Source: DATAOG01 sp963782885 (GTDB lineage: Bacteria > Pseudomonadota > Alphaproteobacteria > Geminicoccales > Geminicoccaceae). From it: 64,000 nucleotides of DNA. Location: the NCBI GenBank assembly GCA_963782885.1, contig CAWALL010000014.1:186001-250000 (forward strand). The letters are read 5' to 3'. Positions 16,486 through 26,091 of the stretch are shown one piece after another (position 1 is the stretch's first letter; every line of letters begins with the position of its first letter). Under the pieces are notes generated by a model. It ran no database searches. It had not been told where the DNA came from and was given only the letters and a program-made list of their open reading frames with translations. Made by a program: the position numbers and the translations under genes.

Positions 16486-17978
16486 TAGCCCGGATTTCTC
16501 ACAGCCGGAAGGCCGGGCGGGGAGTTTGGCCGGTCAGGACGGACGAGGTGGGTCGGGCGCGGCGGTTTCGGTTCAAGATCAAGGGTTGGAGGCAATTTGC
16601 GGGCGAGCGATCGCGGCCGCTCAGGCGGCCTGCGTTGCTGTGAGCCGATGTTTAGAAGGCGGCGGCGCGCTTCAGGTAGAGGTAGGCGAGATGGTACTCG
16701 GCCTGGAACGGGCAGGCCGAGGCCATGGCGACCTTGATCCGGCGCACGCTGCAGCGAACCTGAGCGCCGATCTTGAGGAGCTTGAGACGGATGGTGCCGC
16801 AGGTGGCATGGGCGAACTGGGTGAAGCGCAGCCCGATCCGCCGGAGCGCCTCGATCAGGACGTAGGCGAAGGATGCGAACCACAGGCGGAGCTGGTTGGC
16901 GCGCATGGTGGCGGCGGAGGTGCGACCGGCGAACAGGTCGAGCTGCTGCTCCTTGATGCGGTTCTCGACCTCGCCGCGGGCGCAGTAGACCTCCTCGTAG
17001 AGGGCTCGCGCATCGACCTCGGCGGCGCCGAGCGAGGTCACGACAAAGCGCGGGTTCGAGCCCTGGGGCAGGTGCTCGGCCTTGGCGACGACCCGCCGCG
17101 CGCGGCTCCAGCTGTCGAGCGTGCGCCAAGGAAAGTCGGCGAAGCAGCGCGCCGGGCCGCCCTGGGCCAGGCTCTCGGCCGCGGCGAGCTCCTGACCGAT
17201 CGCGTCGACCAGGCGCTGGTTGCGAGCCAGGCCAAAGAGGTAGTCGACACCGTGCGCCTCGCACCACGCCATCAGCTCTTCCCGAGCAAAGCCCGAATCG
17301 GCGCGCAGGATAATCCTCACCCGTGGCCAGCGGGCGCGGATCTCGGCGACGATCCGCTCGACCTCGGCGACGGCACCGGCGGACGCATCGATGTTCGAGC
17401 GCCTGAGCTTGGCGGCGAGCAGGTGCCGGCCACAGAACACGTACAGCGGCAGATAGCAGTAGCCGTCGTAATAGCCGTGGAAGAAGCGGCCTTCCTGGTG
17501 GCCGTGCAGCGGATCGTCGGTGGCATCGAGATCGAGGATGATCTCTGGCGGCGGTGTCTTGTGCGCCTCGAGGAACAGCGTGACGAACAAGCCCTCGATC
17601 GCCGCCGCGTCGTGGCCGATCTTGTGGTAGCGGTCCGGCGCCACAGGCGCATGCTCGAGCCGGTTGAGCGTGCTCTTGCCGGCGAGCGGCGCGCAGTCCC
17701 GGCGCCGGGCGGTGAGCTTGCCGGCCAGCGTCGCCAGCACGGGATCGTGGCGTAGTTGGTCGTGATCGATCAGGTCCTCGTAGCCGAGCGCGATGCCGAA
17801 CACGCGTTGCGCCACCATGGCCTCGACCGTGTGCTCGATCTGCGCCGGGTCCCGCCCGTCATCGAAGCAGGCGGCGAACCGGGTCACCAGCCCGATCGCG
17901 CGATCGGTCGCGCCGAGCAGCAGCGCCCCGGCATCTGACGTCACCTCGCCACCATCGAACGCGGCGACCACTTGGCGG

Positions 17979-19338
17979 GGTCGTGTCGCGAGGTTGGTGG
18001 AAATTGGATGAGGCGGCGTAGGTTCCGATCGGTAAGATCGGGAAGGAACCCACGCCATGAAGGAAGCTACGACAACCGTGCCGGCAGCGCCATCGCCGTT
18101 CGCCGGCAGCGACTGGTTCGATCCGTTGGAGGAGGCGGTCCGCGGCCAGGTCCGCTCGTTCATCGAGGAGCTGCTGGAGGAGGAGCTGGAAGCCGCGCTC
18201 GGCCGTGAGCGTTACGAGCGAGGTGCGGTCTGCAACGGTCGGCGCCATGGGCACCGGCCGCGCCAGCTGGTCACCACCTTCGGCCCGCTGACGCTCTCGG
18301 TGCCGCGCGCTCGTCTGCGCGACGAGGATGGCGAGCAGGAATGGAAGAGCGACTTGCTGCCCGCCTACAAGCGGCTCTCCCATCGTGCCGAGGCCTTGAT
18401 CGCCGAGGTCTACCTCGCCGGCATGAACACCCGCCGGGCGCGGCGAGCGTTGGCCAGGTTGTTCGAGGGCCATGTTGGCAAGGACGTGGTAAGCCGGGCC
18501 TGGCAGAGGACCCGCTCGGCTTGGCAGGCCTGGCAGGAGCGTGATCTCGCCGGCGACGACATCGTCCGCCTGATCCTCGACGGCACCGTGGTCAAGGTCC
18601 GGCTCGATCGCAAGGCCACGGCCATCTCGCTGCTGATTGCCCTCGGTGTCCGCCGCGACGGCCAGAAGGTGGTGCTCGCCATCAAGAACATGGGTGGCGA
18701 GAGCGAGGCCGCGTGGCGGGCCATGCTGGACGACCTGAGCAGCCGTGGGCTCGGCCGACCCGACTTGGTGATCGTCGACGGTGGCAAAGGCCTGGAAGCG
18801 GCGCTCGCCAGCCTGTGGGACGACGTGCCGGTCCAGCGCTGCACGGTTCACAAAGAGCGCAATCTTCTGGCCCATGCGCCGCAGCACCTGCACGACGAGA
18901 TCAAGGCCGACTTCAACGACATGGTGCATGCCGGGAGCGCCGCGGAGGTCGTCGCCAAACGCAAGGTCTTCCTGGGCAAGTGGAAGCTGCGCTGTCGCGC
19001 CGTCGCCGACAGCCTGGAGGAGGCTGGTGAGCGCCTGTTCACGTTCCTGCGCTACCCGGCCGAGCAGTGGCGCTCGGTCAGGACGACGAACGCCATCGAG
19101 CGATTGCACGAGGAGTTCAAGCGCCGGATCAAGACCCAGTGCCTGCTGCCCTGCGCCGAGACCGCTGCCATGCTCTTCTGGGCCCTCTTGGCGTCCGGTC
19201 AGATCACCCTGCGGCGGGTCGATGGCTGGCAGACGCTGGAGCGCTCGCCCACCGACCTTGACCTCGCCGCCTGACCCACCCCACCATGCAACGTCGGAGC
19301 CTGCGCCGCCCAATTTCCACCAACTTCGCGACACGACC
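17979..19338 (+). mobile_element. IS256-family element, copy 1
   Basis: A 1360-bp element with terminal inverted repeats of about 29 bp and one mismatch (GGTCGTGTCGCGAGGTTGG at left; GGTCGTGTCGCGAAGTTGG inward at right). It is flanked by 8-bp direct repeats CTTGGCGG at 17971-17978 and 19339-19346. A second copy of the same length lies at 36673-38032 in the opposite orientation. Confidence 0.93.
18057..19274 (+). CDS. IS256-family (mutator-type) transposase
   Basis: Predicted 405-residue DDE transposase of the Transposase_mut family. Motifs: VRLILDGTVVKVRLDRKATA (first Asp), LVIVDGGKGLEAALASLWDD (second Asp), QRCTVHKERNLLAHAP, and TTNAIERLHEEFKRRIKTQ (Glu). The frame is complete and its product is identical to that of copy 2, which suggests recent activity. 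The N-terminus (DWFDPLEEAVRGQVRSFIEE) is typical for the family. Confidence 0.93.
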   Translation: MKEATTTVPAAPSPFAGSDWFDPLEEAVRGQVRSFIEELLEEELEAALGRERYERGAVCNGRRHGHRPRQLVTTFGPLTLSVPRARLRDEDGEQEWKSDLLPAYKRLSHRAEALIAEVYLAGMNTRRARRALARLFEGHVGKDVVSRAWQRTRSAWQAWQERDLAGDDIVRLILDGTVVKVRLDRKATAISLLIALGVRRDGQKVVLAIKNMGGESEAAWRAMLDDLSSRGLGRPDLVIVDGGKGLEAALASLWDDVPVQRCTVHKERNLLAHAPQHLHDEIKADFNDMVHAGSAAEVVAKRKVFLGKWKLRCRAVADSLEEAGERLFTFLRYPAEQWRSVRTTNAIERLHEEFKRRIKTQCLLPCAETAAMLFWALLASGQITLRRVDGWQTLERSPTDLDLAA

Positions 19339-19494
19339 CTTGGCGGCCCTCGACCACTTCATAACCGAACAGGTCGCGGCTACACTCTGTCGGCATCGGG
19401 GATCTCCTCTGCGCCAGCTTAAATCTTTGTGGCAGAAGAGTTATGCTCGGTTCAGAGCCCCGATGCACCTATCCCCTGTGAGAAATCCGGGCTA

Positions 19495-20140
19495 AGAGGC
19501 CCACCTTCGACCGACGGATCAAGCTCGAATTTCACGGCGCCAGGATCACATCCGACGGCGGCCTGCTCCCCTACCGCGAGCTGGATGACGCGCTCGGGCT
19601 CACCGACATGGCGATCACGAAGTCCGCGACGGCCGCCGCGGCAAGAACACGCGCCACGACGCGGTACGGCTTCAGCTTCAGCCCAACCTGGCCAATTTCC
19701 TGCGTACGCCGGCCCTGTCGGCGGACGTCGAGCACTGGTCGCTGACCACGCGACCACGCTGCGCGAGCAGCTTGTCAAGACCAGCGCCAGGATCGTGCGC
19801 CATGGGCGCTACGTCGTCTTCCAGTTGGCCGAGGTGGCGGTTCCCCGAGCCCCTGTTCGCCGCGATCATGCGTCGGATCGATTGGCTCCGACCCGAACCG
19901 CTCCGGGCATCAGCATCGAGAGCAAGGAGCGCAACGGCAACGCGACGGGCGAGGTGCGTCCACGATCGACCGAGGCCCCCTCGAAGGTGACCCGAACTCC
20001 GCTCACGAGGCCGGAAATGGGTTCTGTCGATGGTGCGCGCCCCTTTCGATGCCAACTCTGGATGCCGAGAGCCTTGCTTTCTCGGTCGGAGAGTCCGGAT
20101 CTCGGCCTTCAGAGACCGGCATATGGGGGAATATCGGGTT
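19495..20140 (+). pseudogene. IS1380-family transposase remnant (copy 1, right part)
   Basis: Continues the transposase begun before the IS5 at 13986. Two segments survive: the start (FDRRIKLEFHGARITSDGGL, LDDALGLTDMAITK) and the end (VRHGRYVVFQLAEVAVP), joined out of frame by an 890-bp deletion relative to copy 2. The last 290 bases match the right end of copy 2 almost base for base. Confidence 0.8.
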
Positions 20141-20391
20141 AGAGATTCGCACGGGCGGATTGAACCAGAAGCGGTATGGGTCAGCCCACACAGCTCATGT
20201 CGACACCGACCTTCGCCCCGTTGGCGTTTGGGATATCGATCGAGACGCTTGGACACCTGTTGAGGACCCTCGAATTGCGCGGCCGATCTACGATCCGTAC
20301 GATATCTCGAGACAACGTCAAGTGCCTGCCTCGGAGCACGCACGCGCACGGTATCGAGAATCTCTTTCGAGTGTGAGGAAAGGAGAACCGT
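20141..20391. other. Leader of secreted-protein gene; possible gene remnant
   Basis: An open frame across 20160-20402 (DLRPVGVWDIDRDAWTPVED and on) looks protein-like but matches no family I recognise, and overlaps the start of the next gene. It may be the end of a gene cut by the IS1380. Nothing else seen. Confidence 0.35.
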
Positions 20392-21477
20392 ATGTCTCGT
20401 AGAATTCTGACGATAGCGGCGGCGATCGCGACGTGCACGCTTAGCGTAGCGGTCCTCGCGCAGCCACCAACATCACCGGCATCCACCGAAAAGAGAATCA
20501 CGAAGCTATTCCTCACGTCAGGCCAAGTCGATCTTGCAAGAGAAGTGGTAAGGTTGCCGCTTCATCGCGGTCGCCTTTCCTCGGGAGAGACCGCTTGGTT
20601 CGTTCTGACGGACGTAAGCGATTTCGCCACTTCCAGGAAGATGGGTCTCACATGGGCGCCGAGCCTCAGCAAGGCAAAAGACCTCGCGAGCACGCGTGTT
20701 GCCGAAATGGATGAGTCCAACGACTTCACCTTCCAATCAGGGCGGGTTAATTTCTCGCCAGTTCAAATGTTGACGGCAGGAAAAACGCCGCATTTCTTTC
20801 CGCCTAGGTTGGCGCGAGCCGGATCTGTCGGGGATGCACACTACAGCCCCTTGATTCGGGTGGCAAACCGGAATGACATTGTTTTCAATGCGCCCATGAT
20901 CGCGTTCAATGTCGGACCAGAGAAACTTTCGTTCTGTAACGGTAATCCCGATTACTCGGTCGTAACCAACTCGGTGGCAAACATCTGCCCGGACAATGGC
21001 ACCGTCGACTTGAAGCTGCGGTTCGGCTTTGCGGACGGAAAGCACTTGCGGTACCTCAGCTTCGACGCCAACTCTGAGGAATCAGCAACGCTCGAGGCAT
21101 CTACCTTTGCGCCTGCTGAAAGCGACATCCTCCAAAGCGGCGCGACGGAAATCATCTACACGATCGTAAATGGCAAAACAGGTCAGAACGACTCTGAGCG
21201 CCAAGGACTCAACAGCGCGCTCAGTCGCGAAGGCCCTTCACTCGACATCCTTGCCAACTTCAGGGAGATTAGTGCCGGATATTCACCGATGTGGGATGTT
21301 CAGCTGGCTGAGTGGACCAAAGAGGCTATCGAAACAAATCAACGAAAACGCATCACTGATGGTGACGATCTTGCAGCCAAGAGCGAAACCGGCTTGTTGG
21401 TAAGTCCCGGTGGAGGGCCGGTTAGGACGACTGGGAATCTGGTGAATTGTCCGGTCGTGGGTTTCACTAACGAGTAA
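20392..21477 (+). CDS. Secreted protein of unknown function
   Basis: Predicted 361-residue protein with a clear signal peptide (LTIAAAIATCTLSVAVLAQP) and a strong ribosome binding site (GAGGAAAGGAGAACC). The mature part is soluble, with LREVVRLPLHRGR-like and WFVLTDVSDFATSRKMGLTW segments and two cysteines (FCNG, NICPDNG) that could form a disulfide. The C-terminus ends GGGPVRTTGNLVNCPVVGFT. Composition is lower in GC than the neighbours, suggesting transfer. I do not recognise the family. It stands alone between the old IS1380 and ridA. Confidence 0.75.
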   Translation: MSRRILTIAAAIATCTLSVAVLAQPPTSPASTEKRITKLFLTSGQVDLAREVVRLPLHRGRLSSGETAWFVLTDVSDFATSRKMGLTWAPSLSKAKDLASTRVAEMDESNDFTFQSGRVNFSPVQMLTAGKTPHFFPPRLARAGSVGDAHYSPLIRVANRNDIVFNAPMIAFNVGPEKLSFCNGNPDYSVVTNSVANICPDNGTVDLKLRFGFADGKHLRYLSFDANSEESATLEASTFAPAESDILQSGATEIIYTIVNGKTGQNDSERQGLNSALSREGPSLDILANFREISAGYSPMWDVQLAEWTKEAIETNQRKRITDGDDLAAKSETGLLVSPGGGPVRTTGNLVNCPVVGFTNE

Positions 21478-21631
21478 TTTTCGCGTCTCAGAAGGCTAGT
21501 CACACGAGTCTAAAAGTCACCACATAATGTCTGTTGCCTGGCAGAAGCGTTCGACCGAAGCCAGGATTCAAACCGATCGGTTGGAGTTATGAGAAAGGCT
21601 TTGGGTTTTGGCTACAGCAGGAGACAAGAAG

Positions 21632-22090
21632 ATGACGAGCACGACCGCAGCGAGTGGCAAAGAGGCCGCCTATTACGGTGTGCCGGCGGAAGACGACTAC
21701 GGCTATGCACAGGCCATTAAGATCGGAAACACGATCCATGTGTCCGGCCAGCTCAGCCACGACGAGAAGGGGAACCTGATTGCGCCTGCTTCTCTCGATA
21801 AATCCGGCAAGCCGGCCGGTTTCTCGATGATGGCAGATCAAATGCGAGTGACGTATGCCAACGCTGCAAAGATCCTGGCACATTTCGGAGCAAGCCTCGA
21901 CCATGTGGTGGAAGAGACGCTCTATGTCCTCGACGTCGATGCGGCGTTTGCGGTCGCGGGCAAGGTGCGCAAAGAAGCCTACGCCACGGCGCGGCCTCAG
22001 TGCGCCAGCAATCTGATCGGCGTATCTAGACTGGCCTTTCCTGAGCAGCTCATCGAAATCGTCTTCAAGGCAGTGCTGCCTCCAGCTTAG
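21632..22090 (+). CDS. RidA/YjgF-family protein
   Basis: Predicted 152-residue RidA-type protein (enamine/imine deaminase family; trimeric cytosolic proteins). Typical motifs are AIKIGNTIHVSGQLSHDEKG, NAAKILAHFGASLDHVVEET and a final QLIEIVFKAVLPP. The Arg of classic RidA near the end of the domain is not clearly in place (RPQCASNLIGVSRLAFPEQL), so deaminase activity is uncertain. CAGGAGACAAGAAG precedes the ATG at 21632. Single gene. Confidence 0.85.
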   Translation: MTSTTAASGKEAAYYGVPAEDDYGYAQAIKIGNTIHVSGQLSHDEKGNLIAPASLDKSGKPAGFSMMADQMRVTYANAAKILAHFGASLDHVVEETLYVLDVDAAFAVAGKVRKEAYATARPQCASNLIGVSRLAFPEQLIEIVFKAVLPPA

Positions 22091-22289
22091 ATGGACGCGG
22101 GTTGATCTCCGCTAGGGAATGTCAGTGACGGGTGAGGCGCTTGGCGAGACCGACCGCAAGCCCCCAGCGTATCGGCCTTGCCGACATGGGCGTCGTTGGC
22201 ACCGGGGAGGCGTGCCCGTCTCAAACCCGTCAAGGCAGCTGCCCCACGGTTGCCGCCGAATAGGTGCCCACCAGAACCGGAGAACCACC

Positions 22290-22346
22290 ATGACCATGCA
22301 GACCATGACGGATGAGCAGCGCAAATCCGTCTTTACCATGGATTAA
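22290..22346 (+). pseudogene. N-terminal scrap, SnoaL/NTF2-like (tentative)
   Basis: A short frame (MTMQTMTDEQRKSVFTMD, then TAA) resembles the first residues of SnoaL/NTF2-like proteins and has CCGGAGAACC before its ATG. It stops at once. The flanks (22091-22289 and 22347-22492) hold nothing I can identify. Confidence 0.3.
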
Positions 22347-22492
22347 CATTCAAGCTAGACGACCCTCTGGAGCCGCCGTTCGCCGAACGTCTCCACAGTC
22401 GGCTGAGGTCAAGGATGGGACCTTGGAGCCCGACCGAGGATAAGTGGAAGTAAGGGATATTTCGTACGGCCCCCGGCTTGGAAGGATGGACC

Positions 22493-23065
22493 ATGACGCG
22501 CTACAAAGTCGGTTATCTCGTGGGCAGCCTCGCGACCGCGTCGATCAACCGCAAGCTTGCCAAGGCGCTGATCCGGCTTGCTCCAGAACGCCTTGCATTC
22601 AATGAGATATCGTTCAGGGATCTTCCACTTTACAGCTACGATTATGACGAGGATTATCCATCCGTCGCCCGCGATTTCAAGAGCGCCATCGAGGCATCCG
22701 ACGCTGTGCTGTTTGTCACTCCCGAGTATAATCGGTCCATTCCAGGTGGTCTGAAGAATGCGATCGACTGGGCGAGCCGGCCTTATGGCACCAATGCCTT
22801 CGCGCGCAAGCCTTCGGCGGTGATCGGCGCGTCTCCGGGCGCAATTGGCACTGCCGTCGCCCAGCAGAGCCTGCGAGCTGTGCTCAGCTTCTGCAACTCA
22901 CCCCAGATGAACGCGCCCGAGGCCTACATCCAGTTCACCCGCGGTTTGATCACGGACGATGGCGAAGTCACAGTGGCTTCGACAGCGGAATTCCTGCGCA
23001 ACTACATGGCATCCTTCGACACGTTCATCTGCAGGGTCCTCACCGTTCTTCCCAGGGACGCCTGA
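22493..23065 (+). CDS. NADPH-dependent FMN reductase family protein
   Basis: Predicted 190-residue flavodoxin-fold reductase. Visible motifs are YLVGSLATASINRKLAKAL (phosphate loop), FVTPEYNRSIPGGLKNAIDW (the PEYN-S-PG-KNAIDW family signature) and AVIGASPGAIGTAVAQQSLR. Close relatives include chromate/quinone reductases (ChrR/YieF). It is expected to be cytosolic, reducing quinones or other electrophiles with NAD(P)H and protecting from oxidative stress. ATG at 22493 chosen over a TTG 15 nt upstream. Confidence 0.87.
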   Translation: MTRYKVGYLVGSLATASINRKLAKALIRLAPERLAFNEISFRDLPLYSYDYDEDYPSVARDFKSAIEASDAVLFVTPEYNRSIPGGLKNAIDWASRPYGTNAFARKPSAVIGASPGAIGTAVAQQSLRAVLSFCNSPQMNAPEAYIQFTRGLITDDGEVTVASTAEFLRNYMASFDTFICRVLTVLPRDA

Positions 23066-23149
23066 GGAATTCGCTGCTGCAAGCCGCTCGTCGCGCAGGA
23101 ACCAAGCCGAACGCTCCCCAACCATACTTCTGCACGTCAAACCTTGCCG

Positions 23150-23655
23150 CAGACGACAGCGCGGGTCGGCCAGCTGAGCGGGTTCGCCCAGGCCTCGATC
23201 GTGATCCGATCGGCGTTCTCGGTCGCGGGATTGTCGTCGACGCGCAGGCGCGGACCATTGTCGAACGGGATGCAGCGGCCGCCCCAGAGCGGGTTGGCAT
23301 GCCAGGTGTCGGCATCGTTGGTCTCCGCGGCGCCGGCATTGCCGTAGTAGAGGTAGATCTCGGTGTCGACGACCGAGGACAGCTCGGAACTCGAACGTAG
23401 AGCTCGATCTCGCCCGCCATCGCATCGTAGGCGACGAGCTCCCGCTTCAGCTCGTGGTCCCGTCGCCTGCGGTCACCACAATGTCGGCGCCATCGGAGCG
23501 GGCGTGGGTCAACAGGCTCACCTGCACGACGGCATGAGTGATCAGCACCGGGAAGTCGGTGAGGTCCTCGGCGACCAGCGTGTGGTCGATCGTGACCTTC
23601 TGGCGGTACCAAGGTCGAGGCAGGACGGTGAGGAATGAGGCGTCCGGGTCGGCGC
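23150..23655 (-). pseudogene. DUF2341/LamG-type (phage-like) surface protein fragment
   Basis: Three frames together give a DUF2341-like domain: WYRQKVTIDHTLVAEDLTDF, ARSDGADIVVTAGDGTT, KRELVAYDAMAGEIELYV, and VVDTEIYLYYGNAGAAETND, followed by a concanavalin-like start (DRITIEAWANP). Two frame changes (near 23455 and 23388) and missing ends show that it is dead. Such proteins occur in phages and secreted adhesins. Confidence 0.6.
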
Positions 23656-24068
23656 CGCTGGGCGGCTGAGGAGAAACGGCGGATCGTCGAGGAGACGCGG
23701 GCGCCGGGCGCTTCGGTCTCGGTGGTGGCGAGGCGACACGACATCAACGCCAACCTGTTGTTCAAGTGGAAGCGCCTCGAGGAGGCTGGCGAACCCGACC
23801 GGTCGTTGTTGGTGGGGTCCGAGTTCGTGCCGATCGGTATAGTGGGCCGGACGGGCGACGACGACCGGCGTTGCTCGCCAGGATGCCCGGCGTTGCAGAC
23901 GGCCACCGGCAGAATGGATCGGGTGAACCGCGAGCACCGTTGGGGCTGGAGAGCCGCGGCGGCGTGATCGAGATCGACCTGCCCGACGGCGCCCGCATCC
24001 GGGTCGATGCCTTCGTCGACGGTCGGGCGCTCGCGCGGGTCCTGAGCGCGCTGAGACGTTGCCGATGA
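23635..24068 (+). pseudogene. IS66-family accessory protein TnpA, frameshifted
   Basis: Starts RRWAAEEKRRIVEETRAPGA and SVVARRHDINANLLFKWKRL, a helix-turn-helix of the IS66 TnpA (Transposase_8 superfamily). After about residue 80 the frame is lost; the proper ending (GGVIEIDLPDGARIRVDAFV, ALARVLSALRR) is in another frame, and its stop overlaps the TnpB start by ATGA. Confidence 0.78.
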
Positions 24069-25275
24069 TCCAGGTCGCGCCCGGCACCAAGGTTCATCTC
24101 GCGTGCCGGCCGGTCAGCATGCCCTACGGCTTTGACGGGCTTGCGGCCAAGGTTGCTTCGGTCCTCGACCGCGATCCGTTCTCGGGGCACCTGTTTTGCT
24201 TTCGCAGCAAGCGCGGCGATTACTTGAAGATCCTGTACTGGGACGGCTCGGGGCTGTGCCTGTTCGCGAAGCGGCTGGAGCGCGGCCGGTTCGTGTGGCC
24301 GCCGATCGTGGATGGCGCGGCCGGGGCGGCGTTGAGCTCGAACGCTCGACTTTGGCGGATTGGGTCGGCCAGGCGGCGTTCCTGCTCGAGCCTCTTGCCG
24401 CGGCGATCACCCGCCACGTCCGTGCCGGCGCCGCGCTCCACGCCGACGACACCCCGGTGCCGGTGCTGGACCCGGGACGCGGCAAGACCAAGACCGGGCG
24501 ATTGTGGGTGCTGGTCCGGGACGAGCGGCCGTGGGGCGGGCCGGCGCCGCCGGCGGTCAGCTACCTCTACTCGCCGAACCGCAAGGGCGAGCACGCGCGG
24601 GCTCTGCTCGCCGGCTGTCGAAGCTTCCTGCACGCCGATGGCTATGCCGGCTTCAACGGCCTCTATGAACCCGACGCGAGCGGCAAGGCGCCGCTGGTCG
24701 AGGTCGCGTGCTGGGCGCATAGCCGCAGGAAGCTGTTCGACGTGCACGCCAACACCGGCTCGGCGCCCGCCCAGGTGGCCCTGGAGCGGATCGCCGCGCT
24801 GTTCCAGATCGAGGCCGAGATCAACGGCCGCGCGCCCGAGGAACGTCGGGCTGTCAGGCAGGAACGCACGCTGCCGCGGCTCGCGGACCTGAAGGACGTC
24901 CTCGAGCGCGCCCTGACGAGCATCAGCCGCAAGAGCGGCCTCGCGCTCGCGATCCGCTACAGCCTGTCCCGCTGGCCGGCGCTCGTCCGGTTTACCGGAG
25001 ATGGCCGGCTCGAGATGACGAACAATTCTGCCGAGCGCGCCATCAGGCCCCTGGCCCTGGGCAGGAAGAATTATCTGTTCGCCGGCTCGGACACTGGCGG
25101 CCGGCGCGCCGCAATCCTCTACACCCTGATCCAGACCGCGGTCCTCAACGGGCTCGACCCCGAGGCGTACCTGCGCGCCGTCCTCGACCGCATCGGCGAC
25201 CACCCGATCAACCGGATCGACGACCTCCTCCCGTGGGCCTGGGCCACCTCGCCGACGAACGCCGCAGCCGCCTGA
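24065..25275 (+). pseudogene. IS66 TnpB/TnpC deletion remnant
   Basis: The TnpB start (VHLACRPVSMPYGFDGLAAK, YLKILYWDGSGLCLFAKRLE, RGRFVWPP) is cut near 24335 and joined to the C-terminal two thirds of the TnpC transposase (RSTLADWVGQAAFLLEPLAA, LHADDTPVPVLDPGRGKTKT, VEVACWAHSRRKLFDVHANT, NNSAERAIRPLALGRKNYLF). The TnpC part is in the next frame. An internal deletion has removed the end of tnpB and the start of tnpC. The complete IS66 at 40792 shows the original layout. Confidence 0.85.
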
Positions 25276-26091
25276 CCCGCGCTCCGTCCCCGTCAAAACC
25301 CATTCCTGCCGCGCCAATCGCCGGACACTTACGAACGTCCGCTATCGCGACGGACTGATGATGGCCATCCTGGCGGCGCGCGTTCCGGCGCGGCAACCTG
25401 GCGCAGATCCGGGTGGGCTCGCACATCAGCAAGATCGACGGCGTCCACGTCTGTAGCTTCACCGCCGCCGAGACCAAGAACCGCCGGGAGCTCCAGCTGG
25501 CGCCGTCAAAAGTCGAAAAGTCCCCGAGACAGGTCTCGGCGAACGAGCCGCGCAAAAGGTCGATCTCCTGCGTACCGCGGTGCCAGCAGTGGAGCAGGAG
25601 CCGCCTGCGGCGGATATCGAGATGGCCGCTCCGCAAGCCGTCGGAAGCGCTGCCGAACTGGCTCATGAGCTTTCCCGGCAGCGTCTTCGACGGCTTGCGG
25701 TCAAGGTGACCCTAGCGCTCGTGGACGACTGCGTCCCGTCTTTATCATGGTTATGAAGCCGGCCCTATGCGGGGGGCGGCGAGCAGGTGTAAAAAGGCAT
25801 TTACCGACATCGTGCTGCCCGCCGCCGACGTATCGGCGGTAGCCGATGCAAATCGTCAAGGTGGTCGATCCGCCCTTCGGTAAGCTGTGTTCCGCGTGCA
25901 CACCGGTCCGACTGGGGACGGCGCCAAGTTGCCGATATCGTGGCCGACGCGCATCTTCCTGGCGCCGAAGCTCCGAACGCTGTCGCCGCACGATACCGCG
26001 GCTGCCGCTTGTCGCAATGACGGCTGGAACGCGCTGGAGCGCGTCCGGTTGTTGGATTTGGCAAGGCGAGCCTGAACCGCCGCGTGCGAGG
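25276..26091. other. Region of gene scraps between IS66 remnant and histidine kinase
   Basis: Apart from the integrase scrap (25342-25503), one frame at about 25527-25746 (AAQKVDLLRTAVPAVEQEPP, AAELAHELSRQRLRRLAVKV) looks coding but is unassigned. The rest (25747-26091) has no recognisable gene. Confidence 0.4.
25342..25503 (+). pseudogene. Site-specific integrase fragment (tentative)
   Basis: VRYRDGLMMAILAARVP, then after a one-base shift RGNLAQIRVGSHISKIDGVH and SFTAAETKNRRELQLAP. This resembles the catalytic-domain start of alphaproteobacterial tyrosine recombinases (RDGL-IALLAARP-RRRNLA). No catalytic Tyr region remains. Confidence 0.45.

Larger units (their letters stand above)
16652..19396 (-). 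pseudogene. IS1380-family transposase (element B), split by IS256
   Basis: The start (MPTECSRDLFGYEVVEGRQ, from the ATG at 19396) and the remainder (VVAAFDGGEVTSDAGALLLG onward, 17978 down to 16652) read as one frame once IS256 and one copy of CTTGGCGG are removed. Catalytic motifs are IILDLDATDDPLHGHQEGRF, IILRADSGFAREELMAWCEA and YCARGEVENRIKEQQLDLFA. Only the insertion disables it, so the interruption is recent. Confidence 0.88.
16486..19494 (-). mobile_element. IS1380-family element B, interrupted by IS256
   Basis: A 19-bp perfect inverted repeat marks the ends (TAGCCCGGATTTCTCACAG at 16486-16504 and its complement at 19476-19494). Without the IS256 and one 8-bp duplication the element is 1641 bp, matching element A. 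Confidence 0.85.
13888..20140 (+). mobile_element. IS1380-family element, copy 1, carrying a nested IS stack
   Basis: The outer element is recognised by near-identity to copy 2 (39414-43597): left end 13888-14019 and right part 19495-20140. The left end (ACCCCGCATTTCCC) and the inverted right end (AACCCGATATTCCCC) are alike. Its transposase would start at a TTG at 13986 (LRYATDEAKEPP), where IS5 interrupts. The right part retains RPTFDRRIKLEFHGARITSD, then an 890-bp internal deletion relative to copy 2 between two CGCCAC repeats. Inside lie IS5, IS1380-A and IS1380-B, the last split by IS256. Confidence 0.8.
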
